DNA from: Cristatella mucedo
Taxonomy: Eukaryota > Bryozoa > Phylactolaemata > Cristatellidae
Assembly: GCA_009760855.2 (NCBI GenBank)
Contig: WPIO01000112.1
Location: 62,001-126,000, forward strand
Reading direction: 5' to 3'
DNA length: 64,000 nt
Position 1 is the stretch's first letter. Every line of letters starts with the position of its first letter. The notes beneath the pieces are model-generated. The model saw only the letters and a list, made by a program, of their open reading frames with translations. It ran no database searches and was not told the origin of the DNA. The position numbers and the translations under genes are program-made. This document shows positions 9,671 to 21,284 of the stretch, piece by piece.

Positions 9671-10905
9671 TGCCTCTTTTTCGCTTGATCTGTCGGCAGC
9701 CTTCGATTAAATTAATTACCGAGTCCTTACTTCTGGAGCTTCATTCATCTCGGCTTGGCACCACCGGCACTGCACTGCATGGCTTAGATCGATTCTCAGT
9801 TTAGAGACTCAGTTAAAGAAATTATCAGAATATCAACGTAAACGGTCGAACAGCTCGCTACTAACCTCTGAAGTAGGCAGTACCGCTGGGCTATGCGATA
9901 GGTCCGCTCATTTTCACAATTTTAACTCTTCTTATTGCCCCAACTTTATCATAAAGCTTTATCTTGACTTTCCCTTCAAGCAGATCTCATGCGGCTGTGC
10001 CTGTAGAACGGTCTCTTTCAGCTTTCTAGAATGTTAAATTCTCTCTCAACTCCCCTGGTACACACATTTTCACATGAATAGCAGCAAGCTTTCCTAAATT
10101 TAATGGTGATAAAACCGGCTTACTAATGATGAGAAAACCAAGTGTGACTTAGAAATTTGGAAGACGTACATTCAAATTCGACTAGTCTAGCATATCACAT
10201 GCAGCATCTGCATGAAATCCAAGTGTCCTGTTCCGAAGTGACCAACCATTAGACGAATACATCAGCTCCACAGTCAAAGCCCACTATCTTCCAGATTCTT
10301 AACATTGTAAAAATACGAGCCTGCTTAGCCAAGGATGCCACACCCAAATCTGCCCGTGGGTCTGTCTCGGGTCCTGTGCCCGTCTCAAGTTCTGCAAACT
10401 ACTGTTTAGTAGTCCACTGGTCTGCCCAAGCATGCGCTTATAGTCGGTGTAAAACTCTGTGACTAGGCTTTTCCGACGAAAGTGTTGCAGTTGACATGTC
10501 ACACCATTTCTCTCCGACATGCACTGGCTCCCAATCAGGCAACGTATCGACTCCAAGCTATAGGTTACATCACTAGCTTGCTCCAGCCTGTCCATTAAAA
10601 CGGCCTCTCTACCACGTTAGGTATTCTGCCAGCAGCTAATCTAACTCAAATCCTTAAGCTGTAACTCGAAAACGTTTAGAGACCTAGCCTTCAGTCCGAA
10701 TACTCCAAAAGCTCAAAACTGGTTATGAGATCCCCTTACTAGACAAAATTTAAAAACAGCATCGAATGCATCAGTTTGTCACAGCATTTACTGGGTCCCT
10801 GTGCTTTTTCCTTTCTATGCTTATGGGCCTAATACAGTGCACGCTACCGCTAACCATGTATTCATGCTGAGACCGCCCATGTTGTCACAAACTATATCGT
10901 GCTTG
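9671..10905 (+). pseudogene. LINE-A copy, heavily decayed, left part
   Basis: RT blocks can be followed at DNA level despite many indels: tcgcttgatctgtcggcagc (DLSAAFD), cactgcactgcatggct, gaagtgaccaaccattagac (DLSLDD), catgcactggctcccaat (LHWLP), then the 3' UTR (gcacgctaccgctaaccatg). It stops at 10905, where the hAT element begins, and resumes at 12892. All frames are broken. Confidence 0.8.
10898..10905. repeat. hAT target-site duplication, left
   Basis: The 8 bp cgtgcttg abut the hAT terminus. They match catgcttg at 12892-12899 with one difference, and joining the flanks at this site restores LINE-A 3' UTR order. Confidence 0.75.
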
Positions 10906-11089
10906 CAGAGGCGTAATGCGACCTTTCGGTGCTCGGGAAAAAGCTACAAATAGCGCACCTCCCCTTGTCAAAATTTGCTGAAAAATCGCTCCAACACGGA
11001 AGAAACGCAAAACGCACACACACTAGCATGCCTATTGAGTCGACAATTTTATTAACCACAGTGCAGCGCTAACTTAGGTGAATTTGTCT

Positions 11090-12420
11090 GACCTTAAAGG
11101 TGGAAAAATGATCTATTACAGTTTGAATGTCAATATTCTCCGGTGCTTCTTTGTCTACGCTTAACAACGCCGAATCGAAGAGTCAATCTTACCCCATTTA
11201 GGTTCTCAGATCAGACAGAATTATCTTCTGCTTGCTAAAAAACGTTTACAGCTGGCGACTGGCAAACTTAATGTTAGAAAAATCTGCAAGACAACTCCAT
11301 AACTAGCGGACACGTCTTCTCCAGAGCCTGTGCGGCAAGAAGTATTTTAAGGACGAGTTTTGCTGTGCTGCTCTTTTCCAATAACTTCACTTGAACTATA
11401 GATGCCTCCAAGATCTAGATACTCCTGGCAGATTTTAATCCAGTCAAGTGTCCTTAAAAAGCTTTTCAGCTTCCGACAAGAAACCAAATTTCGCATCAGG
11501 ATCTGTGAGCCGAGAAAACCGTTTTAATTTTTTTCGGAAATCCATGTTAATCTAAATCTAAATCTATGTCTACAATTTCTATGCTGTCCTTCACGATTCT
11601 TGAAACTCTCTCCTCTGTCGTGAGACCAATATCACGAGAGATTTCTCAAGGCGTCTGTGTTTTTCGGCGGATTCTTCGTTCAACTGCAACCCCCACATCA
11701 GCTGCAACCCCCACTGCAACCCCCACATCAACTGCAACGCCCACTGCAACCCCCACATCAACTGCAACGCCCACTGCAACCCCCCCCCCCCATCAATTGC
11801 AACCCCCACCGCAACCCTCCACATCAACTGCAACCCCCTGCGCAACCCCCACATCAACTGCAACCCCCACCGCAACCCTCCACATCAACTGGAACCCCCA
11901 CAATTCACATCACCTTTTGGCAGCTAGTAGTGATTCCTTAAGATGCTGAACCAAATTAGCAACAGAGCCAAAATTTTGATGTCCAAAATGCAATATAGTA
12001 GAGTGACAGCTTTCCTTCTTATTTCGATTGCTCCACTTTTGTCCTCGGACAGTTTCTCCAAAAGACCTACAATTCAGTTCAGTCCATTATAAATAGCTTT
12101 ACAACCTCCAGTCTTGCACTCCACGTTGTTGCATAGTCACGTTTGACAATGATGGCCTAAGACTTTTTCAGTTCTTCCCACTTCAGAGTTAATCATGAAA
12201 AGAATAAGCAGTTGCTCTCCTTTGTCCCCAAAAAGAATTATTGACAGAGGAATTTCGACTTGAAGCATGAACCCCTGCTAGATTCAAGCTGTGGTTATCT
12301 CAGCTCATACAAATTGCTTTCTCATTTTTGGACAGTATTCTCTTTCGGATACGTGACAAGTTGTCAGACATGGCTACTGCGTGGTCGTAGTACAGCCAGT
12401 TAAGTAAGCCAGGCTTGCAT
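11090..12420 (-). pseudogene. hAT (ZMYM/DUF4371-like) transposase remnant, copy 1
   Basis: Minus-strand translation in shifting frames gives recognisable pieces: a conserved segment collinear with copy 2 (RLNSIVGLLKQLSE-like, about 12060), EESAEKHRRLEKSL (about 11640), FSRLTDPDAKFGFLSEAEKL (about 11500), SLPVASCKRF (the hAT dimerisation SVASCERSFS block, about 11260) and a final ENIDIQTVIDHF block (about 11110). Stops and frameshifts separate all of them. Most of the N-terminal catalytic region is absent. The family assignment rests on collinearity with 28647-29900 and on the C-terminal dimerisation motif. Confidence 0.75.
11690..11898. repeat. Minisatellite inside hAT copy 1
   Basis: About 210 bp of C-rich repeats built from caacccccacatcaactg (18 bp) alternating with caacgcccactg-like 12-bp blocks, so the period is about 30 bp. 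The flanks (ttcaactgcaac on the left, cacaattcacatc on the right) occur as a single unexpanded unit in hAT copy 2 at about 29262-29292. The proline-, threonine- and histidine-rich frames here are artefacts of the repeat. Confidence 0.9.
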
Positions 12421-12891
12421 GGTCTAACCGTGCGTCGGTGCTTAGCCAGGGCCCGCTGGCTTGGTCTTGACGCGGCTTATTAGGCCGGGCGCAATTCTTG
12501 ACGCAGTCCGCCTGTGGCAGACAGGATAGAACGAGCTGACGGGAAGGCAGGTGAAACGCGGACAAAGGGGAAACGGCTTTGTGCGATTCTTTCGCTGCGA
12601 GAGCCAGCCGAATGCACGGCGCTTGGAGCCCTTTCGGTGTTTCCGTGCCGTCGCGCGTGAGTCACTAGAGCGTCAAGATACAGCTTTGTCTAACTCAGTA
12701 AACATGCCTTACTATTTCAACCAGAAATATTTAACTTCATTGAAACAAGGACTTTGCTGAAATCAAGATTGGTGTTCTGACATGAAAAAGTTCTAAAAGA
12801 AATATGCTTCGTCCATTTTGCTTTCGGTTCCCGCTTGGCCTTGGCGCCCGAAGACATTTAGCCCCACTGCCCGCCCCTTGCTTCGCTTCTG

Positions 12892-12975
12892 CATGCTTGT
12901 TGATATTGTGCTCGTCATCACTTACTATTTGATCACGCTTTCCCTATACAGCATTTCTAAATTTAATGTAATAGT
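12892..12975 (+). mobile_element. LINE-A 3' UTR, right part after hAT
   Basis: The block catgcttgttgatattgtgc, then atcacttactatttgatcac, then 'tttccctatacagcatttct' continues the LINE-A 3' UTR interrupted at 10905. The order matches the copy at 41350-41410. The hairpin and ATT tail are lost. Confidence 0.75.
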
Positions 12976-12982
12976 TTGTAAT

Positions 12983-13081
12983 TTATCTCCATCTGTAACT
13001 CCACAAAGCCACAAAGACTACGTGTGTGCTACGCAGAAGAGTTGTAGCGCACACACAGCCTTAGCGGCTTTCGGCACGCGT
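12983..13081 (-). mobile_element. LINE-B 3' tail
   Basis: The minus-strand tail block (tctccatctgtaactccaca through cagccttagcggctttcgg) matches the LINE-B ends at 2049 and 46370. Only the last codons and tail are present. Confidence 0.8.
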
Positions 13082-13196
13082 AAATCTCCTATTTTGATTG
13101 TGTTGTAAGAAGGGGCTGTACAAATGTATTTTCATCATTATGATTGTTGATCATCTTGTTTCCTGATTTTTGAATTTCTAGTGGATACAATAGTAG

Positions 13197-13454
13197 GGAT
13201 TCGACTATGTTAAATTAAAAACTTTAACTCTGCTGGATGCCGTAAAGGCAATCAGTGATAAAGATGAAGACAGGACGTGGGAAACAACAGATTTTAAGAC
13301 GGCCACAGAAAATTTTAAAGTATACTTTTTCAGGTTCATAAGACGTAGTGCAGCCGGAAATTTAAAGTTATTTTCAAGGTTGAGAACGGACTTGGCTGAC
13401 AAAGGGTTGGAAAGGGTAAAATCACAGGTTATGGTAGTGCTCACAATACTGTGA
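13197..13454 (+). CDS. Exon-like open frame, unknown protein
   Basis: This 85-codon frame has no ATG at its left end. It is bounded by TAG on the left (13194-13196) and TGA on the right. It encodes a charged, helix-prone sequence: GFDYVKLKTLTLLDAVKAIS, DKDEDRTWETTDFKTATENF, then FSRLRTDLADKGLERVKSQV. AG dinucleotides after a T-rich stretch (ctgatttttgaatttctag, 13162-13180, or the AGs just before 13197) could be a splice acceptor, so a terminal exon is possible. I do not recognise the family. The minus strand is also open (13205-13477), which weakens the case. Confidence 0.3.
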   Translation, partial: GFDYVKLKTLTLLDAVKAISDKDEDRTWETTDFKTATENFKVYFFRFIRRSAAGNLKLFSRLRTDLADKGLERVKSQVMVVLTIL

Positions 13455-14464
13455 TTTAACGTCTTATAATAAATCAAAGATTTAGTGTGTATGAAGGAAT
13501 GTACAGCTATAGTTTTCTATTGTGAATATTTAGTCACCGCGTTATATCAATTTAAATAGTTTGGGCTACCTTGACGTCGCTTAAAAGTTGAAAACCCCGA
13601 CATTCAAAATGAGTTCTGCCGGCTTCTTGCAATGGCCTGCTATTAGGATCTATAAGCATAGTCACTGGTCTTTCACTGAAAAGTCTTTTATGAAAAGGGA
13701 TGCATGAGTACAGGATTATGAGAAACACAGCATTATATATGCAATGAGAATAATGTAAGACTTTCGGCCATTATAAAATGTGGGCCTGTGAGCTGTCTCT
13801 TTTTGAAGCACTGGTGTGCTGACCGATGTGTCGAATAGGGATAGCGTGCCAATGTCTTATGAGGTAACGAATACGGTGGTCTTTCTCCTCGCCTCCAAGC
13901 ACCCTGCACTGTCAATGGTGCAGGAAGTGATGTGCCTCAGCAGCGACTCCCAAACTAAAATAGAAAAGCCGATAGCAGGGAATCCTCTTGGCCGTCTCGA
14001 GCTTGGCCTATCTACATCATTAACTGGAACAAGCGAATAGAGAAAGTGGCCTCTCGCATCGACAAGGGGTCAAGGTGAAAGTTCAGTTCTCTCGGCAAAG
14101 GGATGTGAAGAGAATACCAGAGAACCGAAGTACTTAGGTCATGTAGAAGGTGACTCAAGGGGACTTACAATTCCAGAGATTTAGACGTTTTGCAAGACTG
14201 ATCCGCATTAAGTGGTGCATGGTAAGCGCCTAGGTATCTAGGTTTAGGCACCCACTGTTGACACTTTTTTGAATTGTCTCCTTCAGAAGCTGCTTCTCTA
14301 CTTAAGCTTGAAGGAAGTGGTGCAAAGTGTTATTGTCCTCTAACTTTCATAGTGCATTTGAACACGTTGCAACGGCTTTGGCAACTGCAACAGTTCTATA
14401 GTTTCTGGACCTGTCTGCACTTACATGTTAAATCAACCGCAAGTGACCACAGGATTGTTATTCT
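13455..14464. other. Unassigned DNA
   Basis: Nothing recognised. Short frames (13816-14040 and 14274-14510, plus) have no recognisable motifs. Confidence 0.45.
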
Positions 14465-14640
14465 GCTTCAACAGACTTCATCTCACGCAACAAAGAGAAA
14501 TTGGAAGTAACAGAGCATAAGCTTAGCATAGCAGAGTCAAGGGAGCAGTTGAGGTTGTGAGTACCATGGAAGTAGCAGCTCAAGACCGCTGGAAACGATG
14601 TGTCAGAGTCGGCAGCAGGAGGGTAGTTATCGATGCATAA
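14465..14640 (-). mobile_element. LINE-B 3' coding fragment
   Basis: On the minus strand this matches the last LINE-B codons (catctcacgcaacaaagaga, gcagttgaggttgtgagtac, gtgtcagagtcggcagcagg), collinear with 2165-2300. It is short and broken. Confidence 0.75.
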
Positions 14641-14802
14641 GACATATATATGCACTTAAGCAAGTCCTCGGAAGCCCAAATCTCCGTTTAAATAGCCAGA
14701 TTTTTTGTGATTCCCGTTCCGCTGGGCTGCATAATGACGGTGCCTGATGGAATTTGCGACCAGGCATTTCATGGAAAGGCCCGTTTTGCTAGAAAATCAA
14801 AG

Positions 14803-15588
14803 ATAATAGTAATAACAATAATAACAATGCATTTGATATAGCGCCCTCTAAGAAATCGAACTCTTTCTAGGCACTTTACATTTGCTGCGAAGAAAGCAGG
14901 ATCGAATGGTTATTTTTATTCATAATAATCGAATAGTTAGTTTATCATCATGCTCTGCCCCCGTGATTGTTGTATGTGTGGGCTGCGACACTCACTGCGG
15001 TATGCGGTCGGGATGTGCTGTTAGTGTTTGTTGTGACAAGGGAGTCGAAGGCGTGTCCGGTGGTGGGTGAAAGGGTCAAGGAGAGACGTGCTTCCCCCCC
15101 CTGCTTCTTGCGTTGTGAAGTAAACTGGTGGTTTTAGTCGTAGGGTGGCGTAATGTTCTGTTTGCGAAGACAGCCAAACTTACAGAAACAAGAATAACGT
15201 GGTCAGGGGTGACGTTTGCAAGGTTGGTAAGCGAGTTAACTCAGTGGCAGTATTCACAGTGTCAGGGTGCATAGGCACAAAGAAATAATCACAGGGACCC
15301 ACTGAATTGCATGATAAATAGATGCGTTTTAAGTTTCTTTTTAAATGTGATCAGGTCAGGAGAGGTCATGACGAAAGTCGGGAGTAACTTTTGGGCTTTG
15401 GGAGCATACGAACTAAAGGTACGGTTCCTCAAAGGAGTTGAGGCATAGGGTATAAGGTAAACAGTCGAGATTCCGAGAAGCGGTTGGCACGAACCTTTGC
15501 CTCGGGAGGAAGTAGATCCGATAGGTAGACTGGAGTCGAAGAATAAAGGGACCTAAAAGTGATTAAAAAAACCTTGAAATCGATGCTC
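14803..15588 (-). mobile_element. LINE-A 3' portion
   Basis: Minus strand: ATT-like tail (14803-14835), hairpin (ctctaagaaatcgaactctt), then at 15170-15588 the 3' UTR and the C-terminal codons (cagggacccactgaattgca, ctttgggagcatacgaacta, ccttgaaatcgatgc). The part from 14945 to 15170 does not match the family and may be an insertion or strongly diverged. Frames are broken. Confidence 0.75.
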
Positions 15589-15591
15589 TGG

Positions 15592-15690
15592 TAATGATAA
15601 AGTTAATGATAATAATATAAAAAATACATTTGATCTATCACCCTCAGAGAATTCAATCTCTTTCAACTTACCATGTATTTGCTGCTAAAT
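15592..15690 (-). mobile_element. LINE-A tail fragment
   Basis: A second tail on the minus strand: aatgataataatata, then accctcagagaattcaatct, then tgtatttgctgctaaat. It lies between the preceding LINE-A piece and the SINE1 copy. Confidence 0.65.
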
Positions 15691-15868
15691 AAATAAATCC
15701 TAGCTGATTTAACAGCCTCTTTTATATAGCGACAGAAGAGCCTTTACGGCTATCACCACCGCTTGCAGTGGCGATAAAGGATCGCCCCGCCGCAGGAATC
15801 GAACCCACGACCTCGGGACCGAGGCCGTGAAAGCAACCGCCTTACCTAGTGTGCCATCACGGCTCACC
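15691..15868 (-). mobile_element. SINE1 copy, well preserved
   Basis: The minus strand has the complete tRNA-like head (caccgtgatggcacactagg-type start and a gggttcgattcc B box), the gcgataaaggatcgcc body block, the ggctatcaccaccgcttgca block and the tail gctgatttaacagcctctt. It is one of the best copies. Confidence 0.88.
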
Positions 15869-18289
15869 AAGGAAGCAATGGCTTATAAACGGTGGTTATT
15901 CGCAGGACTCAACATTTGCACTCCAGCCACATGCACTGCACAGTTAAGCCATTGCTTAACAGACCATGTATGTTAGCCGCTAGCCGTCAACTGAGTGGGC
16001 TGCGCTTTATTGCGACTGTGCTCCCTATAATAGACGACCAGGCATTTCATGAAAAGAACCTTTTCCTGGACAATTAAAGACGCCGTACTGTGGCCTATAA
16101 ATGGTGGTCGTACATCGAAATCAAAATTGGCATTAACGGTTCACCTATTGGACTGTTGCGCAACTACTGAACAACAATAACAATAATCATAACAATGCAC
16201 TTGAATGAACCGTGCATCCACTAGCCGTAAACAAAGTGCTTCCTCTTCTTATTTTTAGTAAATATAATGATGGCTCAGCTAATGCTGCCTCAACATGGAG
16301 CGGATCGGTAAAGTAAGTACACAGCCTCCTACGGCAAAGACCGAATAGATGCCATTTCAGGTTGACCATGGAGCGAGCAGTGGCAATCGTAGCAACCTTG
16401 TCCGCACTACCAGCATGCTCGGCTCTGGAAGGATCGTCGCAGCTTGTTTATGTGAGTACGCTGCATGAGCTGCAAGGCTTGTCTGCCTAGTGGCATTGTT
16501 GACAGAAGCTTCACTAACTCGCTAGCTGAGTTGGATCGATTTGTGTAGCTCAGCAGAGGAGTCCTGGGAGCCTTAAAAGAAAAGTGTTTAAATGGGAGAA
16601 TGGGGATACTAGTAAGTCATTCAGATCTGTTAGGCTTTCTTCCCGCGTTCATCGTTAACAGCATAGGGCCCACTGTCGTCCCCTGAGTAAATAAAATTAC
16701 GTTAATGTGTGTGCAGCCTAGTCTCGCTGTTGCCTAATTGCAACAATGCACCGATTCGTCGCTCCATTGAAAAGTGCTTACGCAAAAAGTTGTGGAAGTA
16801 GCCAACTTAGCAGTACTGCCGAGTTTCCATATTTGCAGAGCTCACCCTGATGCGATAAAACTCAAAAAGGAGCTAAAACCCTGTGGTATTTTTCTGTTGC
16901 CCGTGTCCGATGGAATTGTCATTTTGAGGCAGGATAATAAAAAACTGAGCAGGTTGTAATATGGTGCTAGTTGACATTCTTGTACGCAATATTTAGGCGG
17001 AATAGTCTTTTTCCTGTGAGCCATGCTTACCCGTGTATGATTTATTGCGCTTTTTTTATTTATTGATTAACTAAAAGTTCTACTAATCATACGTCGGGAG
17101 TGTCGTATCTGCTTTTGGAATGCTTGCCTGAGCATGATAATTAAGGGTTTGGCGGGCTCCCCTAAGAAGGGCTCTTTAAAGTTCCTGGGAAGAAACTAGG
17201 TTCAATTATCATGCTATAAGGAAAACTTGTTATTCTTATATAAACTGGCAATGAATTACAAGCCAGAATGGAGAGGTGTACGTATGTATTACTAGGTTAG
17301 GCTAGAATTACAGCTGAGCTTGGTTGCATTCAGTGAGGATCAACTGAGGCTTTAGTAGCAGAGTACGAGCTGGCTAGAATGCAGGTAGCACGGTTAGGCG
17401 ATTTCAACTCGATACAGGCTGTATCCGAATGTAAAAATGAAAAAACGAGTATATTACTTTTCTCTCAGCCAGTTTTAAAACTTTTGTTCTTGCTTTGTGA
17501 CTTCGTACTGCAAATCCACAGAGACTCTGTGTATATAGGATAGGCCTTCACTGTGGAAAGATCTCTCTGACAGTGACGGTGGAATCGTGTAAATTGTTTT
17601 CTAAAAACTTAATGATAAGCATTAACTGCAAAAATAGCTATGGTAATCCTCCACATTTTGCAATGCTTTCACTTGCAGTTTACAGTAAATTCTTGACGAA
17701 ACTAATAGGTCAATTATTTTCCGAATTCGTAGTAAGTAGATTGAACGAAATTGAGTCTCTCAACTCTTCCTGGGCGATTGGCATCCTCTCTTGGCCTTAC
17801 TTTTTTTTCTAAGTCAACTTCTTCGAGTCTGTCTGTAAATAACTCATCGCTAAACCAATTTGCCATGCTACAACACCATACTAAAACACCTTCCGGATCA
17901 CGTTGAGCTCTTAGCACGTGGTGCCTCGGCGATCTGTTTTCACCCGCCATATGGAAACGTTAACATGTCCGTAGTAGCAGTAACAGTCCTTAGTTTTTCT
18001 GAAATGATCATTTGTAGGTGACTCATTTCAAAAAGCCTAACTAAACATTTGAAATTCAGTGGTTTACTATTCTCTCGGCTGTTTGCATGCTTGCCTTGCT
18101 ACCATTTCTATTCGATACACTGCAACTAGTCGTCACCCAATAAGTTAGTGATTCATATACTAATTGAATGTTGATGTCAAATTCTACTCAAAATAGATAG
18201 CCAAGATCTTGGTCGAAACTACAATTATTAGGCTTTACAATGACATGCGGATAAGGCCATATTTGCAAGGTACTCGTGACACTTGAAGT
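15869..18289. other. Unassigned DNA
   Basis: A LINE-A tail-like ATT-rich remnant lies at 16160-16200. The block gaccaggcatttcatg is shared between 14759 and 16034 and may mark an old unnamed repeat. Short frames (15892-16077, 16774-16959, 17573-17812) show nothing recognisable. Confidence 0.45.
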
Positions 18290-18640
18290 AGCACTTCATA
18301 CTGCTTACTACCAGGTTCTTGCCAACCGTCTACCCAAATTCATAAGTAACATTGGCTCAGTTCTAAAGGAGGCTACTGGCTAACTTGGTGAGAGATTATG
18401 AAATGTTAACTACAATGAATTTCAGTCATCCGGAAAGCCCCTAATGCAGAATGTATCCGTCTGTAACTTCACAAAACTACTTAGAGAAAACAATTGCTAT
18501 TTAGGTGAGCTTTCTATAGAGCACTCTCTGCCTCGGGGTTCATTATCAGAGTTAATTCTTTTCACAATCAATAGGTATCCGTTGGCATTCATCTCTACAC
18601 AAAGCATTCTATGACACATTTTCAGTCTCGGGCCCTCGTT
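18290..18640 (+). pseudogene. Possible remnant of another RT
   Basis: Translated pieces resemble RT blocks not used by LINE-A or LINE-B: YQVLANRLPKFISNI (about 18310-18360, like the finger region YKVLANRL in other LINEs) and SLPRGSLSELILFTINRYPL (about 18525-18585, like GVPQGSVLGPLLF). A LINE-B-like tail on the minus strand (18449-18485) separates the two. This could be coincidence. Confidence 0.25.
18449..18485 (-). mobile_element. LINE-B tail scrap
   Basis: 'aatgtatccgtctgtaactt' followed by cacaaaactac matches the reverse complement of the LINE-B 3' end. Confidence 0.45.
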
Positions 18641-19699
18641 CTCGGGACCTCGTTCTAAGGCGATGCTATCGATGCTCACTTGTTGGTCTTCATTTCTTGG
18701 CTTATAGCACGTGACTCTACTTATCCTTCTACCCTTCTACACCTTGCTACTTTTAGGGCTCACTTATTTTCCTTAGTGATTTCTTTGATGTACAAATGTT
18801 CTAGCACAAATGAAATTGGCATTCGGATGAACAAATAATTTCATGACGCTTAAAGATGATCAGACCAATCGTCTGGCACTAGGAAATCCTAACGTCAGAC
18901 CAAACCTTTTGGACCTGACGCTCATGATTGATTCATCTCGGATCGCTCCAATAACGTCTGCCTGTAATCGTGGTGCACTAATCCAGAACGACTTAGCATT
19001 AACTGAGCACACTCTATAAGCTGTCTAATTGGCCTAATTTAGCCTAGGAATGTCACCATCTTAACTGCCTACAAATATAGTAGCGGGACTTCTAAGTCAG
19101 GAGCTTGTTTCCGGCTAAGTATTACCTCTGATGAACCTTCATATTCAAGGTCCTAGCTATTAGGACGTTCTATCAGGCCGGATTTTCCTGCGCCCATTAA
19201 TCTTACCTTTTTCGCTCCACTGTGCTGTGGAGCGTACCCGAGCACTATTCAACACAATTTGGCAGCGACCTGTCCTACCAAATAATCGCTTTAAGTGTCT
19301 TTGAGTGACACTTTGAGGGCTGGCCTAAACATAACTGCTCATGGGTTGGGCATTCTTGAAAAGTTCGTTTCACCATCGGTTAATGAACCACATTCGGAAA
19401 GTTGTAATAAAGTGCGATAGGGATGAATTTTTCTTAGGTTGCCTGGTAAAGGAACTTTTTCTAGGCACACATTTATAGACAACTGCAGAGGGAAAGAGAT
19501 ACAGGCGTTATACTTCCTAATCTGGCTTTTGTCTGAAATCTACGATAAAGCTAGACACACACCATATGTTGACCAAACTCATGTCTATCCTAGGTTCCCT
19601 CGTTTTACTCAGTCGGAGGCAAGCATACAATATAATTAGCTGATGCTGATACCCAAGATCAAGTTAACCAATTTAATCTTTAAATATTTAAGTGGTGAT
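18641..19699. other. Unassigned DNA
   Basis: No gene, repeat family or RNA recognised. One 66-codon frame (19439-19639, plus) lacks motifs. Confidence 0.45.
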
Positions 19700-20400
19700 T
19701 AGAAATCTTTTTAAGACATTACATAGCACCCTCAAAAAACTTTATCTATTTTAATGTACTTTCTGCAGGCTGTAATAAAGCACCATACTCAAATGGCAGG
19801 TGGTAACATGCCCATTTCCAGCGAGTATAATATATATAGAGGTAGGATGTACCGTTTCAATAGGTAAATATGGTAAGTGATCATATGCTCAATATTCGGC
19901 CATTAACATAAGACGAAAGCATCACCAAAATCTAGCATGTGCTGCGACTGACAGGTGCATTATAGCTTGTTTTTTAACGTAGTCAAGCCTGAGGCTGTCG
20001 GGAAGTCAGTCTGGCTTTGGCTTATTAATACGTTCAATGCTTTGGCAGTGTACGAACTAAAAGCACGGTATCTTAAGGTTTTGTGACAGAACGGCTAAAC
20101 CAGTTTTGTTAGACATCAACTGGTGTGCTCCCAATGCCGGTAGGGTGTAGGTCTGATAGGTAGGCTGGGGCCAGAGAATGGAGAGACCAAAACGTCAGCA
20201 GCTACAATTTGAAGTTGATACGCTGCTTGATTGGGAGCCAGTGCAAACCAGAGAAAAGTGTTGTCATGTGGCAACTGTGATGCTCATGGTAGGCAAGCCT
20301 GGCTATAGATTTTTGCAACAACTGCAAGTGTCAGACTGCACAGGATGGCGGAACAGCTAGCTTTGAGTCGGACAGGTCGAGAATGGAAGTCTCAGATGAA
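19700..20400 (-). pseudogene. LINE-A 3' portion, very old
   Basis: Minus-strand blocks: the decayed hairpin (tagcaccctcaaaaaacttt), then 19945-20400 corresponding to the C-terminus (ctttggcagtgtacgaacta, gataggtaggctggggccag, ttgattgggagccagtgcaa equals LHWLPI). Many indels. The plus-strand 60-codon frame here is a shadow. Confidence 0.65.
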
Positions 20401-21284
20401 CAAAAGATTTGGATGTGGTATCGCCGTTTGAGCAGGCCTGAATTTTGCAATTATACTTAGCTGAAAGTAGGTAAACTTGACAGATGAGCTGATATGGTTG
20501 TCTTATGAAAGGTCCGTTTAGAAAGAGACGCCTACATGCAGTGGAGATGCTACGGAGATAGCTTGAGGAGCCAAACCTTTTTCAATCTATTAAATGAGCT
20601 GGAATTGAAGTTTTAGCATTGTTTAGTGATACTGAAATGATTATTTGCATTGAGTGGAATGTCCTTAAAGAAACTTGGAGAAGAAGACGGTAATTACGTT
20701 TTGAGCCAGAAGATTTTCTTGGATTGATTTCAAACCTTGCTACGGCTAGGGATTCAGTGAAGTATATCTTAGTTAATTTTAAGCTTTTTCATATATAGGA
20801 ACTACACAACTAGTCTCCAATTGATTTGGGACTGATTAGAGATCGTAATGAATCCATAGACTCTGTTGTGTAAGGGATATCAGGGCATGATGAATGATAT
20901 TTTCAGATAGTTGGGCGCTCGAGGAGCGGAAGCAAGTGACCTACAAGCATCACCAAAGCTAGTAGTAAGATCTTGGCAGAGAAATATCTATCATTTATTC
21001 TCCTCACTGAGGGTCGACTTTTTATAATGCCACATAAAAATTAACGTGCTAGCGGAAAACCCGGGCACACCTGAAATTTCTGCTAACCACAGTAGAATGT
21101 ATACGTATCTATATTCAAATAACTTTTTTAAACAGTTTATCCTGCGCGAAATTTAGGGACATTCATTAAAACAATACCTTATTTTTAGTTAGTTTGAAGT
21201 TATTTTTAACTCCGATCAGATGCCCAATGCCCAGCCCCGTTAATCCCCCTTTCGACATCTAATCATAAGTAAATTTCTACAACA
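20401..21284. other. Unassigned DNA
   Basis: Nothing recognised on either strand. Confidence 0.45.

Larger units (their letters stand above)
10906..12891 (-). mobile_element. hAT DNA transposon copy 1 (non-autonomous/decayed)
   Basis: The element is 1,986 bp. Its ends have the hAT form: left cagaggcgtaatgcgacc, right (reverse complement) cagaagcgaagcaagggg. It is flanked by 8-bp direct repeats with one mismatch, and the LINE-A 3' UTR continues across it (compare 41350-41410). Transposase remnants read on the minus strand. A GC-rich block at about 12400-12660 also occurs in copy 2 at 28395-28640. A 210-bp minisatellite lies inside. It is too short for a complete transposase of this class and has many stops. 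Confidence 0.85.

Noticed and set aside
11566..11949. 127-codon frame rich in Thr-Pro repeats
   Set aside because: It lies over the minisatellite within hAT copy 1 and runs against the transposase direction.
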